Part shown: positions 8,755-17,058 of the stretch, in pieces
How the letters are laid out: every line of letters starts with the position of its first letter
How positions within the stretch are numbered: position 1 is the first letter of the stretch
The notes under the pieces: model-generated
Told to the model about the DNA's origin: nothing
The model's database searches: none
What the model saw: only the letters and a program-made list of their open reading frames with translations
From: Streptomyces fumanus
GTDB lineage: Bacteria > Actinomycetota > Actinomycetes > Streptomycetales > Streptomycetaceae
DNA: 64,000 nucleotides
Assembly: GCF_014655295.1 (NCBI RefSeq)
Contig: NZ_BNBI01000004.1
Coordinates: forward strand, 372,001 to 436,000
Direction of reading: 5' to 3'
Position numbers and translations under genes: made by a program

Positions 8755-9822
8755 GTGAAGGCCCTGGTCCTGGCAGGTGGAACCGGCAGCAGACTGAGGC
8801 CGTTCACGCACACCGGCGCCAAGCAGTTGCTCCCCATCGCCAACCGGCCCGTGCTCTTCCACGCGCTGGACTCCCTCGCCGCGGCGGGCATCCGGGAAGT
8901 CGGCGTCGTCGTGGGGTCGCACGGCCGCGAGATCCGCGAACTGACCGGTGACGGTACGGAGTTCGGATTACGCATCACCTACGTGCAGCAGTCCCGCCCG
9001 CTCGGCCTCGCGCACGCGGTGCGCATCGCCCGCGACTTCCTCGGTGACGACGACTTCCTGCTGTACCTGGGCGACAACTACCTCCCGCAGGGGGTCACCG
9101 ACTTCGTGCGCCTGGCCGCCGCCGACGCCGCGGCGGCCCGGCTGCTGCTGACCCCGGTGGCGGACCCGTCCGCCTTCGGGGTCGCGGAGGTCGACGCCGA
9201 AGGCAACGTGCTGCGCCTGGAGGAGAAGCCCGACACTCCGCGCAGCGCGCTCGCCCTCATCGGCGTGTACGCCTTCAGCCCGGCCGTGCACGAGGCGGTG
9301 CGCGCCATCGCCCCCTCGGCACGCGGCGAGCTGGAGATCACCCACGCCCTGCAGTGGATGGTCGACCAAGGGCTGCGGGTGCGCGCCGAGACCACCACCC
9401 GGCCCTGGCGCGACACCGGCAGCGCGGAGGACATGCTGGAGGTGAACCGCCACGTCCTGGACGGGCTGGAGGGCCGGATCGAGGGCAAGGTCGACGCGCA
9501 CAGCACGCTGATCGGCCGGGTCCGGGTGGCCGAGGGCGCGGTGGTGCGCGGGTCACGCGTCGTCGGCCCGGTGGTCATCGGCGCGGGCGCCGTCGTCAGC
9601 AACTCCAGCGTCGGCCCGTACACCTCCATCGGGGAGGACTGCCGGGTCGAGGACAGTGCCGTCGAGTACTCCGTCCTGCTGCGCGGCGCGCGGATCGAGG
9701 GGGCGTCCCGCATCGAGGCGTCCCTCATCGGCCGCGGCGCCGTCGTGGCCCCGGCCCCCCGTCTTCCGCGAGCTCACCGCCTGGTGATCGGCGACCACAG
9801 CAAGGTGTACCTCACCCCATGA
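8755..9822 (+). CDS. dTDP-glucose synthase (glucose-1-phosphate thymidylyltransferase, long RmlA type; AcbA-like)
   Basis: A 355-residue enzyme that would make dTDP-glucose from glucose-1-phosphate and dTTP. The N-terminus MKALVLAGGTGSRLRPFTHT and the LYLGDNYL and EKPDTPRS motifs define the family. The C-terminal left-handed beta-helix, ending LVIGDHSKVYL, is the long form typical of antibiotic dTDP-sugar clusters (StrD, AcbA). GTG at 8755 is preferred: GGAGG lies about six bases upstream and the length is exactly that of the family. A longer reading from 8548 adds 69 unrelated residues. Codon 72 is TTA (8968-8970), implying bldA dependence. Its stop overlaps the next start (ATGA). Confidence 0.93.
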   Translation: MKALVLAGGTGSRLRPFTHTGAKQLLPIANRPVLFHALDSLAAAGIREVGVVVGSHGREIRELTGDGTEFGLRITYVQQSRPLGLAHAVRIARDFLGDDDFLLYLGDNYLPQGVTDFVRLAAADAAAARLLLTPVADPSAFGVAEVDAEGNVLRLEEKPDTPRSALALIGVYAFSPAVHEAVRAIAPSARGELEITHALQWMVDQGLRVRAETTTRPWRDTGSAEDMLEVNRHVLDGLEGRIEGKVDAHSTLIGRVRVAEGAVVRGSRVVGPVVIGAGAVVSNSSVGPYTSIGEDCRVEDSAVEYSVLLRGARIEGASRIEASLIGRGAVVAPAPRLPRAHRLVIGDHSKVYLTP

Positions 9823-10796
9823 ACACAGCGATCCTCGTCACCGGCGGAGCGGGTTTCATCGGCTCCGCCTACGTCCGCCACCTCCTGTCGCCCCGGGGGC
9901 CCGGGGGCACGGCGGTGACCGTCCTCGACAAGCTCACGTACGCCGGCAGCCTCGCCCACCTCCACGCGGTGCGCGACCACCCCGACCTCACCTTCGTCCA
10001 GGGCGACGTGTGCGACGCGTCCCTGGTGGACGCGCTGGTCCGACGGCACGACCAGATCGTGCACTTCGCCGCCGAGTCGCACGTCGACCGCTCCATCGCC
10101 GACGGCGGCGCCTTCGTCCGCACCAATGTGCTGGGCACCCAGGTGCTGCTCGACGCCGCGGTCCGCCACGGCGTGCGCACCTTCGTGCACGTCTCCACCG
10201 ACGAGGTGTACGGCTCCCTGCCCCAAGGGGCCGCCAAGGAGAGCGATCCCCTGCGGCCCACCTCGCCGTACGCGGCGTCGAAGGCGGCCTCGGACCTGAT
10301 CGCCCTGGCCCATCACCGCACGCACGGACTGGACGTCCGGGTGACCCGTTGCTCGAACAACTTCGGGCCTCACCAGTACCCGGAGAAGCTCATCCCGCGC
10401 TTCCTGGCCCGCCTGCTGTCCGGCGGCACCGTTCCGCTCTACGGCGACGGACGGTACGAGCGCGACTGGCTGTACGTCGACGACCACGTCCGGGCCGTCG
10501 AACTCGTCCGCGTGTCGGGCCGGCCGGGGGAGGTCTACAACATCGGGGGCGGCACCTCGCTGTCCAACCTTGAGCTCACCCACCGGCTGCTCGCCCTGTG
10601 CGGCGCGGGCCCGGAGCGGATCGAACATGTCGAGGACCGCAAGGGGCACGACCGCCGCTACGCGGTCGACCACAGCAAGATCACCGCCGAACTCGGATAC
10701 CGGCCCCGCACCGACTTCGCGACCGCCCTGGCCGAGACCGCCCGGTGGTACGAGCACCACGCGGACTGGTGGCGTCCGCTGCTCGCGTCCGCGTGA
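9819..10796 (+). CDS. dTDP-glucose 4,6-dehydratase (RmlB type; AcbB-like)
   Basis: A 325-residue extended SDR that converts dTDP-glucose to dTDP-4-keto-6-deoxyglucose. The NAD site is TGGAGFIGSAYVRHLL. The active site is seen as HVSTDEVYGSLP (Thr-Asp-Glu) and YAASKAASD (Tyr and Lys), and RCSNNFGPHQYPEKLIPRF is a dehydratase hallmark. The ATG overlaps the synthase stop by 4 bases. With the divergent class III aminotransferase it would supply dTDP-4-amino-4,6-dideoxyglucose, the amino sugar of the acarviosine core. Confidence 0.95.
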   Translation: MNTAILVTGGAGFIGSAYVRHLLSPRGPGGTAVTVLDKLTYAGSLAHLHAVRDHPDLTFVQGDVCDASLVDALVRRHDQIVHFAAESHVDRSIADGGAFVRTNVLGTQVLLDAAVRHGVRTFVHVSTDEVYGSLPQGAAKESDPLRPTSPYAASKAASDLIALAHHRTHGLDVRVTRCSNNFGPHQYPEKLIPRFLARLLSGGTVPLYGDGRYERDWLYVDDHVRAVELVRVSGRPGEVYNIGGGTSLSNLELTHRLLALCGAGPERIEHVEDRKGHDRRYAVDHSKITAELGYRPRTDFATALAETARWYEHHADWWRPLLASA

Positions 10797-10861
10797 CGCC
10801 GGACCGGGACCACGGGACCTCGGCCGCCCCGGTGTACCGGGTCCGGGTGGTGGCCGGCGGG

Positions 10862-11896
10862 TCAGCGCCGGTCCGGCGGGCGCCGGCCGTCCCGCGGAGC
10901 GGCGGCGGTGGACCCCCGGACCACCAGTTCCGGCATGAGGACGAACTCGGTGCGCGGCGGCGTTCCGGACATCTCCTCCAGCAGCGCGTCCACGGCGATC
11001 TGCCCCATCGCCTTGACGGGCTGTCTGATCGTGGTCAGCGGAGGGTCGGTGAAGGCGATGAGCGGCGAGTCGTCGAAGCCGACGACCGAGAGGTCGCCGG
11101 GGACCGCGAGGCCCCTCTGGCGCGCGGCCCGGACAGCGCCGAGGGCCATGATGTCGCTGGCGCACACGACGGCCGTGCACCCCCGGTCGATCAGCGCGGA
11201 CGCCGCTGCCTGGCCCCCTTCCAGGGAGAACAGCGAGTGCTGGACCAGTTCCCCGGTCTCCTGCTCGGACAGCCCCAGGTGCTCGTGCATACCGACGCGG
11301 AAGCCCTCGATCTTGCGCTGCACCGGCACGAAACGCTCCGGCCCGAGCGCGAGCCCGATGCGCCGGTGCCCCAGCTCGGCCAGGTGCGCCACGGCCAGCC
11401 GCATGGCGGCCCGGTCGTCGGGGGAGACGAAGGGCGCGTCGATCCGGGGGGAGAACCCGTTGACGAGCACGAAGGGCACCCGCTGCCGGTGCAGCCGGTC
11501 GTAGCGTCCGGTGTCCGCGGTGGTGTCGGCGTGCAGCCCGGAGACGAAGACGATGCCGGCCACGCCGCGGCCCACGAGCATCTCGGTGAGTTCGTCCTCG
11601 GTCGAACCACCCGGCGTCTGCGTGGCCAGGACGGGTGTGTACCCCCGGCGCGTGAGCGCCTGCCCCATCACTTCGGCCAGCGCGGGGAAGACGGGGTTGT
11701 CCAGCTCCGGTGTGATCAGGCCGACCAGCTCCGCGCGCCGCTGCCGGGACGGGTGCTCGTACCCCAGCGTGTCGAGCGCGGCGAGCACGGAGTCGCGGGT
11801 GTCCGTGGCCACACCGCGCGCGCCGTTGAGCACGCGGCTGACCGTGGCCTTGCTGACGCCCGCCTGGGCTGCGATGTCGGCGAGCCGCATGGTCAT
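10862..11896 (-). CDS. malR: LacI-family regulator, MalR-like
   Basis: About 344 residues. The N-terminal helix-turn-helix RLADIAAQAGVSKATVSRVL is that of LacI/MalR, followed by a periplasmic-binding-like effector domain ending VVGFDDSPLIAFTDPPLTT. Two in-frame ATGs (11896, 11890) are possible; neither has a clear ribosome site. It diverges from malE, the usual layout of Streptomyces malR, which represses maltose uptake and amylase genes through TTGC-type sites. It is a paralogue of the second LacI at 17055, and the two share long stretches, including TQ(T/M)PGGSTEDEL. Effector (maltotriose or related) is inferred from the family. Confidence 0.88.
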   Translation of the reverse strand: MTMRLADIAAQAGVSKATVSRVLNGARGVATDTRDSVLAALDTLGYEHPSRQRRAELVGLITPELDNPVFPALAEVMGQALTRRGYTPVLATQTPGGSTEDELTEMLVGRGVAGIVFVSGLHADTTADTGRYDRLHRQRVPFVLVNGFSPRIDAPFVSPDDRAAMRLAVAHLAELGHRRIGLALGPERFVPVQRKIEGFRVGMHEHLGLSEQETGELVQHSLFSLEGGQAAASALIDRGCTAVVCASDIMALGAVRAARQRGLAVPGDLSVVGFDDSPLIAFTDPPLTTIRQPVKAMGQIAVDALLEEMSGTPPRTEFVLMPELVVRGSTAAAPRDGRRPPDRR

Positions 11897-12140
11897 GGCA
11901 GGGCACTTTACCCGCTGGTCGCCGCTGTGCCCACTGAGAGGGGGAAGCGGTGCGACCGCGCCGTGCGCCCGTTCGCCGTCCGCATCCTGTCTGAAAAACG
12001 TTGCAGTAAATTGCCGCAATGGCTTTCGGTGTCCTTTCGTCCCTGTTACGTTCCTGGCAACCCCGGCGCCGCACAGGAGCGGTTGGCGTGAGGCCCTCGG
12101 CGCTTCCGCCCGATTCCGGGACATCACAGGGGAGTTCACA
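11897..12140. promoter_or_regulatory. malR-malE divergent promoter with TTGC-N11-GCAA operator at 12000-12020
   Basis: The 244-base region contains GTTGCAGTAAA followed by TTGCCGCAAT at 12000-12020. This is a TTGC half-site, 11 bases, then GCAA, with the smaller dyad TTGCCGCAA inside. The same 21-base arrangement recurs upstream of the tendamistat-like gene at 27253-27273 with 17 of 21 bases identical. Streptomyces MalR/Reg1 sites are built on CTTGCAG-type half-sites, so this is the probable operator. The malE ribosome site AGGGGAG lies seven bases before its ATG. Confidence 0.65.
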
Positions 12141-13415
12141 ATGCGGCGTGGCATTGCGGCCACCGCGCTGGTCGCGGCTCTGGCCATGACGGCTTCGGCA
12201 TGTGGCGGGGACGACGACGGCCGGGACGGTGCCGGCGGGAGCAGCGGGGAACTGTCGGGAACCGTCACTTTCTGGGACACCTCCAACGAGGCGGAGAAGG
12301 CGACGTACCAGGCCCTTGCGGAACGTTTCGAGAAGGCGCACCCGAAGGTCGACGTCAAGTACGTCAACGTGCCGTTCGGCGAGGCGAACGCCAAGTTCAA
12401 GAACGCGGCGGGCGGCAACTCCGGTGCCCCGGACGTGATGCGCACGGAGGTGGCCTGGGTCGCGGACTTCGCCAGCATCGGCTACCTCGCCCCGCTCGAC
12501 GGCACGGCCGCCCTCGACGACGCGTCGGACTACCTCCCGCAGGCCGCGGCCAGCACGAAGTACGAGGGGAAGACCTACGCGGTCCCGCAGGTGATCGACA
12601 CCCTGGCGCTCTTCTACAACAAGGAGCTGCTGAAGAAGGCCGGCGTCCCGGCACCCGCCTCCGTCGCCGAGCTGAGGACGGCCGCCGCCAGGATCAAGGA
12701 GAAGACCGGCGCGACCGGCCTCTACCTGCGGGGCGACGACCCGTACTGGTTCCTGCCCTACCTCTACGGCGAGGGCGGCGACCTGGTCGACGAGAAGAAC
12801 AAGACCGTCACCATCGACGACGGGCCCGGTGTGAAGGCGTACCGGGTCCTCAAGGAGCTGGTGGACAGCGGAGCGGCCATCACGGACGCGTCCGACGGCT
12901 GGAACAACATGCAGAACGCCTTCAAGTCGGGCAAGGTCGCCATGATGCTCAACGGTCCGTGGGCCATCGAGGACGTCAAGGCGGGAGCCCGGTTCAAGGA
13001 TCCCGCCAACCTGGGAGTGGCTCCCGTCCCGGCCGGCAGCGCCGGTCAGGGATCACCTCAGGGCGGGTGGAACCTGTCGGTGTACGCCGGCTCGAAGAAC
13101 CTCGACGCCTCCTACGCCTTCGTGAAGTACATGAGCTCCGCCGAGGTGCAGCGGGAGACCACCGAGAAGCTGAGCCTGCTCCCCACCCGCACCTCCGTCT
13201 ACGACGTGCCGGCCGTCGCGGAGAACGAGATGGTGAAGTTCTTCAAGCCGGCGGTCGACAAGGCCGTGGAGCGGCCGTGGATCGCCCAGGGCAACGCCCT
13301 CTTCGAGCCCATCCGGCTGCAGATGGCCAACGTGCTGGCCGGCAAGACCAGCCCGGAGAAGGCGGCGTCGAGCACCGGCGACGCCTACCGCAAGCTGCTC
13401 AGGGACTACCAGTAG
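12141..13415 (+). CDS. malE: Maltose/maltodextrin-binding lipoprotein MalE (GacH-like)
   Basis: A 424-residue extracellular solute-binding protein of family 1. The signal peptide MRRGIAATALVAALAMTASA ends at a lipobox Cys (ASAC, Cys at about residue 21), so the protein should be lipid-anchored outside the membrane. The mature part has GTVTFWDTSNEAEKATYQ and the hinge GKVAMMLNGPWAIED, both typical of maltose receptors. It is the first gene of malEFG and lies divergent to a LacI gene. In S. glaucescens the corresponding GacH belongs to the acarbose cluster and binds maltodextrins and acarbose homologues. Whether this copy is the housekeeping MalE or a cluster-specific one cannot be settled from the window. 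Confidence 0.9.
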   Translation: MRRGIAATALVAALAMTASACGGDDDGRDGAGGSSGELSGTVTFWDTSNEAEKATYQALAERFEKAHPKVDVKYVNVPFGEANAKFKNAAGGNSGAPDVMRTEVAWVADFASIGYLAPLDGTAALDDASDYLPQAAASTKYEGKTYAVPQVIDTLALFYNKELLKKAGVPAPASVAELRTAAARIKEKTGATGLYLRGDDPYWFLPYLYGEGGDLVDEKNKTVTIDDGPGVKAYRVLKELVDSGAAITDASDGWNNMQNAFKSGKVAMMLNGPWAIEDVKAGARFKDPANLGVAPVPAGSAGQGSPQGGWNLSVYAGSKNLDASYAFVKYMSSAEVQRETTEKLSLLPTRTSVYDVPAVAENEMVKFFKPAVDKAVERPWIAQGNALFEPIRLQMANVLAGKTSPEKAASSTGDAYRKLLRDYQ

Positions 13416-13441
13416 GCCACGGGAAGGCGGACCGACGACCC

Positions 13442-14464
13442 ATGGCTGTCGAGACCGGCCGGACGGTGACGAAGGCCCCGGGCACCCAGGGTGCCCGCGG
13501 CCGGACCCACCGCACCGGCCACAAGAACCCCAGGACCCCGGGACGACTGCGCAGGGCCCTGGCCACCCACTGGTACGCCTGGAGCATGGTCGCCCCCGTG
13601 GTGGCCGTGATCGGCGTGATCATCGGATACCCCCTCGCGCGCGGCGTCTGGCTGTCCTTCACCGACGCCGACGAGGCCAACGTCGAGCGCACCATCGGCG
13701 TCAACCACATCCCGGCCACGTACGAACAGGTCGGACTCGCCAACTACCGGGCGATCCTCGCCGACGGCGTCTTCTGGGACCGGCTCGGCTGGACCGTGGT
13801 GTGGACGGTGAGCTGCGTGGCGCTCTCCTTCGCCCTCGGGCTGGCCCTGGCCGTCATGCTCAACCGCACCTTCAAGGGCCGCACCCTGTACCGCACGGCC
13901 CTGGTGCTGCCCTGGGCGGTACCGGCGTTCGTCTCCGTGTTCACCTGGCGCCTGCTGTTCAACGAACGCAGCGGCCTGTTCAACGCACTGCTCACCGGCG
14001 CCGGGTTCGACCGGATCTCCTGGCTGAACGACCCCACCTGGGCGAAGATCTCCGTCATCGCGGTGAACGTCTGGGTCGGCGTGCCCTTCATGCTCATCGC
14101 CCTCCTCGGCGGCCTCCAGTCCATTCCCGGAGACCTCTACGAGGCCGCGGAGATGGACGGGGCGAACCCCTGGCAGCGCTTCCGCCACATCACCCTGCCC
14201 GGACTGCGGTCCGTCTCGAGCACGGTCGTCCTGCTCAGCACCATCTGGACCTTCAACATGTTCCCGGTGATCTTCCTGCTGACCCGGGGCGGCCCGGGCG
14301 ACGCCACCGAGATCCTGGTGACGTACGCCTACCGCCTGTCCTTCGTCGTCAGCCCGCGGGACTACTCCACGTCCGCCGCCTGGGGCGTGCTGATCCTGCT
14401 GCTCCTGGCACTCGTCACCGCGGCCTACCGCCGCGCACTGCGCAAGCAGGGAGACACCTGGTGA
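13442..14464 (+). CDS. malF: Maltose ABC importer permease MalF
   Basis: A 340-residue permease with six predicted helices after a basic, Pro/Gly-rich N-terminal tail of about 45 residues. The EAA loop that docks the ATPase reads EAAEMDGANPWQRFRHITLP, which matches the MalF-type sugar permease consensus. It starts 26 bases after malE and overlaps malG by 4 bases (GTGA). No importer ATPase is encoded nearby; in Streptomyces the shared ATPase MsiK, located elsewhere, normally energises such systems. Confidence 0.92.
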   Translation: MAVETGRTVTKAPGTQGARGRTHRTGHKNPRTPGRLRRALATHWYAWSMVAPVVAVIGVIIGYPLARGVWLSFTDADEANVERTIGVNHIPATYEQVGLANYRAILADGVFWDRLGWTVVWTVSCVALSFALGLALAVMLNRTFKGRTLYRTALVLPWAVPAFVSVFTWRLLFNERSGLFNALLTGAGFDRISWLNDPTWAKISVIAVNVWVGVPFMLIALLGGLQSIPGDLYEAAEMDGANPWQRFRHITLPGLRSVSSTVVLLSTIWTFNMFPVIFLLTRGGPGDATEILVTYAYRLSFVVSPRDYSTSAAWGVLILLLLALVTAAYRRALRKQGDTW

Positions 14465-15345
14465 CCGACACGATCACGCGCACCCCCGTACGCACCGGGC
14501 GGCCGGCCTCCGGGCGCGGGCGCGGCGAGCGCGGCCCGCTGGCCCTGCTCGGACTGCACCTGGCGCTGCTGACCGCCTCCGTCGTCGCGGTCTTCCCCCC
14601 GCTGTGGCTGCTGGCCACCTCCTTCAAACCGAAGACCGACGCGTTCGACACCTCGCTCGTCAAGGACTTCACGTTCGGCAACTACAGCCATGTCGTACGC
14701 GACACCGACTTCCTGTCCTGGCTGCAGAACTCGCTGGTCGTCGTGGGACTGACCACGCTGATCGGCGTCTTCGTCTCCGCCACCACCGGCTACGCGGTGA
14801 GCCGTTTCCGCTTCCCCGGCATGCGCCCCCTGATGTGGATGCTGCTGCTCACCCAGATGTTCCCGGTCGCGGTGCTCATCGTGCCGCTGTACAACCTGCT
14901 CGCCGGCCTAGGGCTGCTCAACCAGCCGATCGGGCTGGTCGTCACCTACCTCACCGTCGCCGTGCCGTTCTGCGCCTGGATGATGAAGGGCTACTTCGAC
15001 GGCATCCCGGTCGAGATCGACGAAGCCGGCCGGGTCGACGGGCTTTCCCCGTTCGGCACGTTCTGGCGGCTGGTACTGCCCCTGGCCAAGCCGGGACTCG
15101 CCGTCACCGCCTTCTACACCTTCATCACCGGCTGGGGCGAAGTGGCCTACGCGTCCGCCTTCATGACCGGCGAGGAGAACCTCACGCTCGCCGGAGGGCT
15201 CCAGACGTTCGTCAACCAGTACACGAGCGACTGGGGCGCGCTGACCGCGGCCGCCGTGATCATCGCGGTCCCCGCCGCGCTCGTCTTCGGACTCGTCCAG
15301 CGGCATCTCGTCTCCGGTCTGACCGCAGGCGCCACCAAGTCCTGA
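14461..15345 (+). CDS. malG: Maltose ABC importer permease MalG
   Basis: A 294-residue permease. It has a short basic N-terminus, a first helix near LALLGLHLALLTASVVAVFP, and the EAA loop EIDEAGRVDGLSPFGTFWRL, in which the EAA triplet appears as DEA. The last segment, VPAALVFGLVQRHLVSGLTAG, is the conserved C-terminus of MalG-type permeases. GTG at 14461 overlaps the malF stop. It acts with MalE and MalF and is followed 27 bases later by the intracellular alpha-glucosidase, so uptake and hydrolysis are encoded together. Confidence 0.92.
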   Translation: MTDTITRTPVRTGRPASGRGRGERGPLALLGLHLALLTASVVAVFPPLWLLATSFKPKTDAFDTSLVKDFTFGNYSHVVRDTDFLSWLQNSLVVVGLTTLIGVFVSATTGYAVSRFRFPGMRPLMWMLLLTQMFPVAVLIVPLYNLLAGLGLLNQPIGLVVTYLTVAVPFCAWMMKGYFDGIPVEIDEAGRVDGLSPFGTFWRLVLPLAKPGLAVTAFYTFITGWGEVAYASAFMTGEENLTLAGGLQTFVNQYTSDWGALTAAAVIIAVPAALVFGLVQRHLVSGLTAGATKS

Positions 15346-15372
15346 CCGTCCCCCAACGCAGGCAGGAGAACC

Positions 15373-17058
15373 ATGACCCAGTACCTTGCCGAACCCGGCA
15401 CCCGGACCCGGCCCTCCGGTCCCGGCGAGCGTCCGCACTGGTGGCGGGAGGCCGTGATCTACCAGGTCTATCCCCGCAGCTTCGCCGACAGCGACGGCGA
15501 CGGGGTGGGCGACCTCCAGGGCATCCGCTCCCGGCTGCCGTACCTGAGGGACCTCGGCGTCGACGCCGTCTGGCTCAGCCCCTTCTACGTCTCGCCCCAG
15601 GCCGACGGCGGCTACGACGTCGCCGACTACCGGGCCGTCGACCCCGTGTTCGGGACACTGCTCGACGCGGACGAACTGATCCGCGACGCGCACGCCCTGG
15701 GGCTGCGGGTCATCGTCGACGTGGTCCCCAACCACTGCTCGGACCAGCACGACTGGTTCCAGCGCGCCCTGCGCGAGGGCCCCGGCTCCCCGCTGCGCGA
15801 CCGGTTCCACTTCCGGCCGGGACGCGGGACCGCCGGTGAGGCTCCGCCCAACGACTGGGAGTCCGTCTTCGGCGGCCCCGCCTGGACGCGCACGAAGAAC
15901 CCGGACGGCACACCGGGGGAGTGGTACCTCCACCTCTTCGCGCCCGAGCAGCCCGACTTCAACTGGGACAACCCGGCCGTGCGGGACGAGTTCCGCTCCG
16001 TCCTGCGCTACTGGCTCGACATGGGCGTCGACGGCTTCCGCGTCGACGTCGCCCACGGCCTGGTCAAGGCCGCGGGACTGCCCGACATGGGGCGCACCGG
16101 GCAACTGCGCCTGCTGGGCACCCAGCCCCTGCCCTTCTTCGACCAGGACGGCGTGCACGAGATCTACCGGTCCTGGCGCCGGATCCTGGACGAGTACCCG
16201 GGAGAGCGCATCGGCGTCGCCGAGGCGTGGACACCGAGCCACGAACGCACGGCCAACTACCTGCGGGCGGACGAGCTGCACCAGGCGTTCAACTTCCACT
16301 ACCTGGGAGCCGGCTGGGACGCCGGCGCCCTGCGCCGGGCCATCGACGACTGCCTCGACGCCATGCGCCCGGTGGGCGCGCCCAGCACCTGGGTGCTGTC
16401 CAACCACGACGTCGTCCGGCACACCACCCGCCTCGCCGTGGACAGCCCCGAGCAGGGGGCGCGCCGGGCCCGCGCGGCGACGCTGCTGATGCTGGCCCTG
16501 CCCGGGTCCGCCTACCTCTACCAGGGCGAGGAACTCGGCCTGCCGGAGGTGACCGACCTGCCGGACGAAGTGCGCCAGGACCCCTCGTTCTTCCGGGCCA
16601 ACGGGCAGGACGGGCTGCGGGACGGCTGCCGGGTACCGATCCCGTGGTCGGGGACCGAGGCGCCGTACGGCTTCGGACCCGTCGCGGGCGGACCGAGCTG
16701 GCTGCCGCAGCCGGAGAGCTGGCGGCACCTGTCGGTCGAGGCGCAGTCCGGTGATCCCGGCTCGACGCTGGAGCTCTACCGCAGGGCCCTGGCACTGCGC
16801 CGGGAGCACCCGGCCCTCGGGGCCGGCGACGGCGTCGAGTGGCTGGAGGCCCCCGAGGGCGTGCTCGCTTTCCGCCGCACCGCGCGGGGCCCGGGCGACC
16901 AGGCCCGGGACGGCGACCTGGTCTGCACCGTCAACCCGACCGGGGCGTCGGTGCGGTGGACCCCGCGGGGGCGGCCGCTGCTCAGCAGTTGCGAGCCGGT
17001 GACCGGGGGCGAGGCGGCGGTGCTTCCGGCGGACAGCACCGTCTGGTGGGCGGTGTGA
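15373..17058 (+). CDS. aglA: Cytoplasmic GH13 alpha-glucosidase (AglA-like)
   Basis: A 561-residue GH13 enzyme with no signal peptide, so it should cleave imported maltose and maltodextrins to glucose. The start motif is WWREAVIYQVYPRSFADSDG. The catalytic triad is visible as GFRVDVAHG (nucleophile near D225), GVAEAWT (acid/base near E284) and LSNHDVVRH (D346). GGYDVADY and VVPNH are the other conserved GH13 regions. AGGAGA lies six bases before the ATG. The stop overlaps the GTG of the second LacI gene, so enzyme and regulator are co-translated. Confidence 0.93.
   Translation: MTQYLAEPGTRTRPSGPGERPHWWREAVIYQVYPRSFADSDGDGVGDLQGIRSRLPYLRDLGVDAVWLSPFYVSPQADGGYDVADYRAVDPVFGTLLDADELIRDAHALGLRVIVDVVPNHCSDQHDWFQRALREGPGSPLRDRFHFRPGRGTAGEAPPNDWESVFGGPAWTRTKNPDGTPGEWYLHLFAPEQPDFNWDNPAVRDEFRSVLRYWLDMGVDGFRVDVAHGLVKAAGLPDMGRTGQLRLLGTQPLPFFDQDGVHEIYRSWRRILDEYPGERIGVAEAWTPSHERTANYLRADELHQAFNFHYLGAGWDAGALRRAIDDCLDAMRPVGAPSTWVLSNHDVVRHTTRLAVDSPEQGARRARAATLLMLALPGSAYLYQGEELGLPEVTDLPDEVRQDPSFFRANGQDGLRDGCRVPIPWSGTEAPYGFGPVAGGPSWLPQPESWRHLSVEAQSGDPGSTLELYRRALALRREHPALGAGDGVEWLEAPEGVLAFRRTARGPGDQARDGDLVCTVNPTGASVRWTPRGRPLLSSCEPVTGGEAAVLPADSTVWWAV

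Noticed and set aside
1..9600. Trehalose/glycogen (GlgE) locus explanation for the kinase, GlgC-like and glycogen-synthase-like genes
   Set aside because: No TreS, GlgE or GlgB is present, and an exporter, aminotransferase and dTDP-glucose genes are interleaved; kept as an alternative only for single genes.
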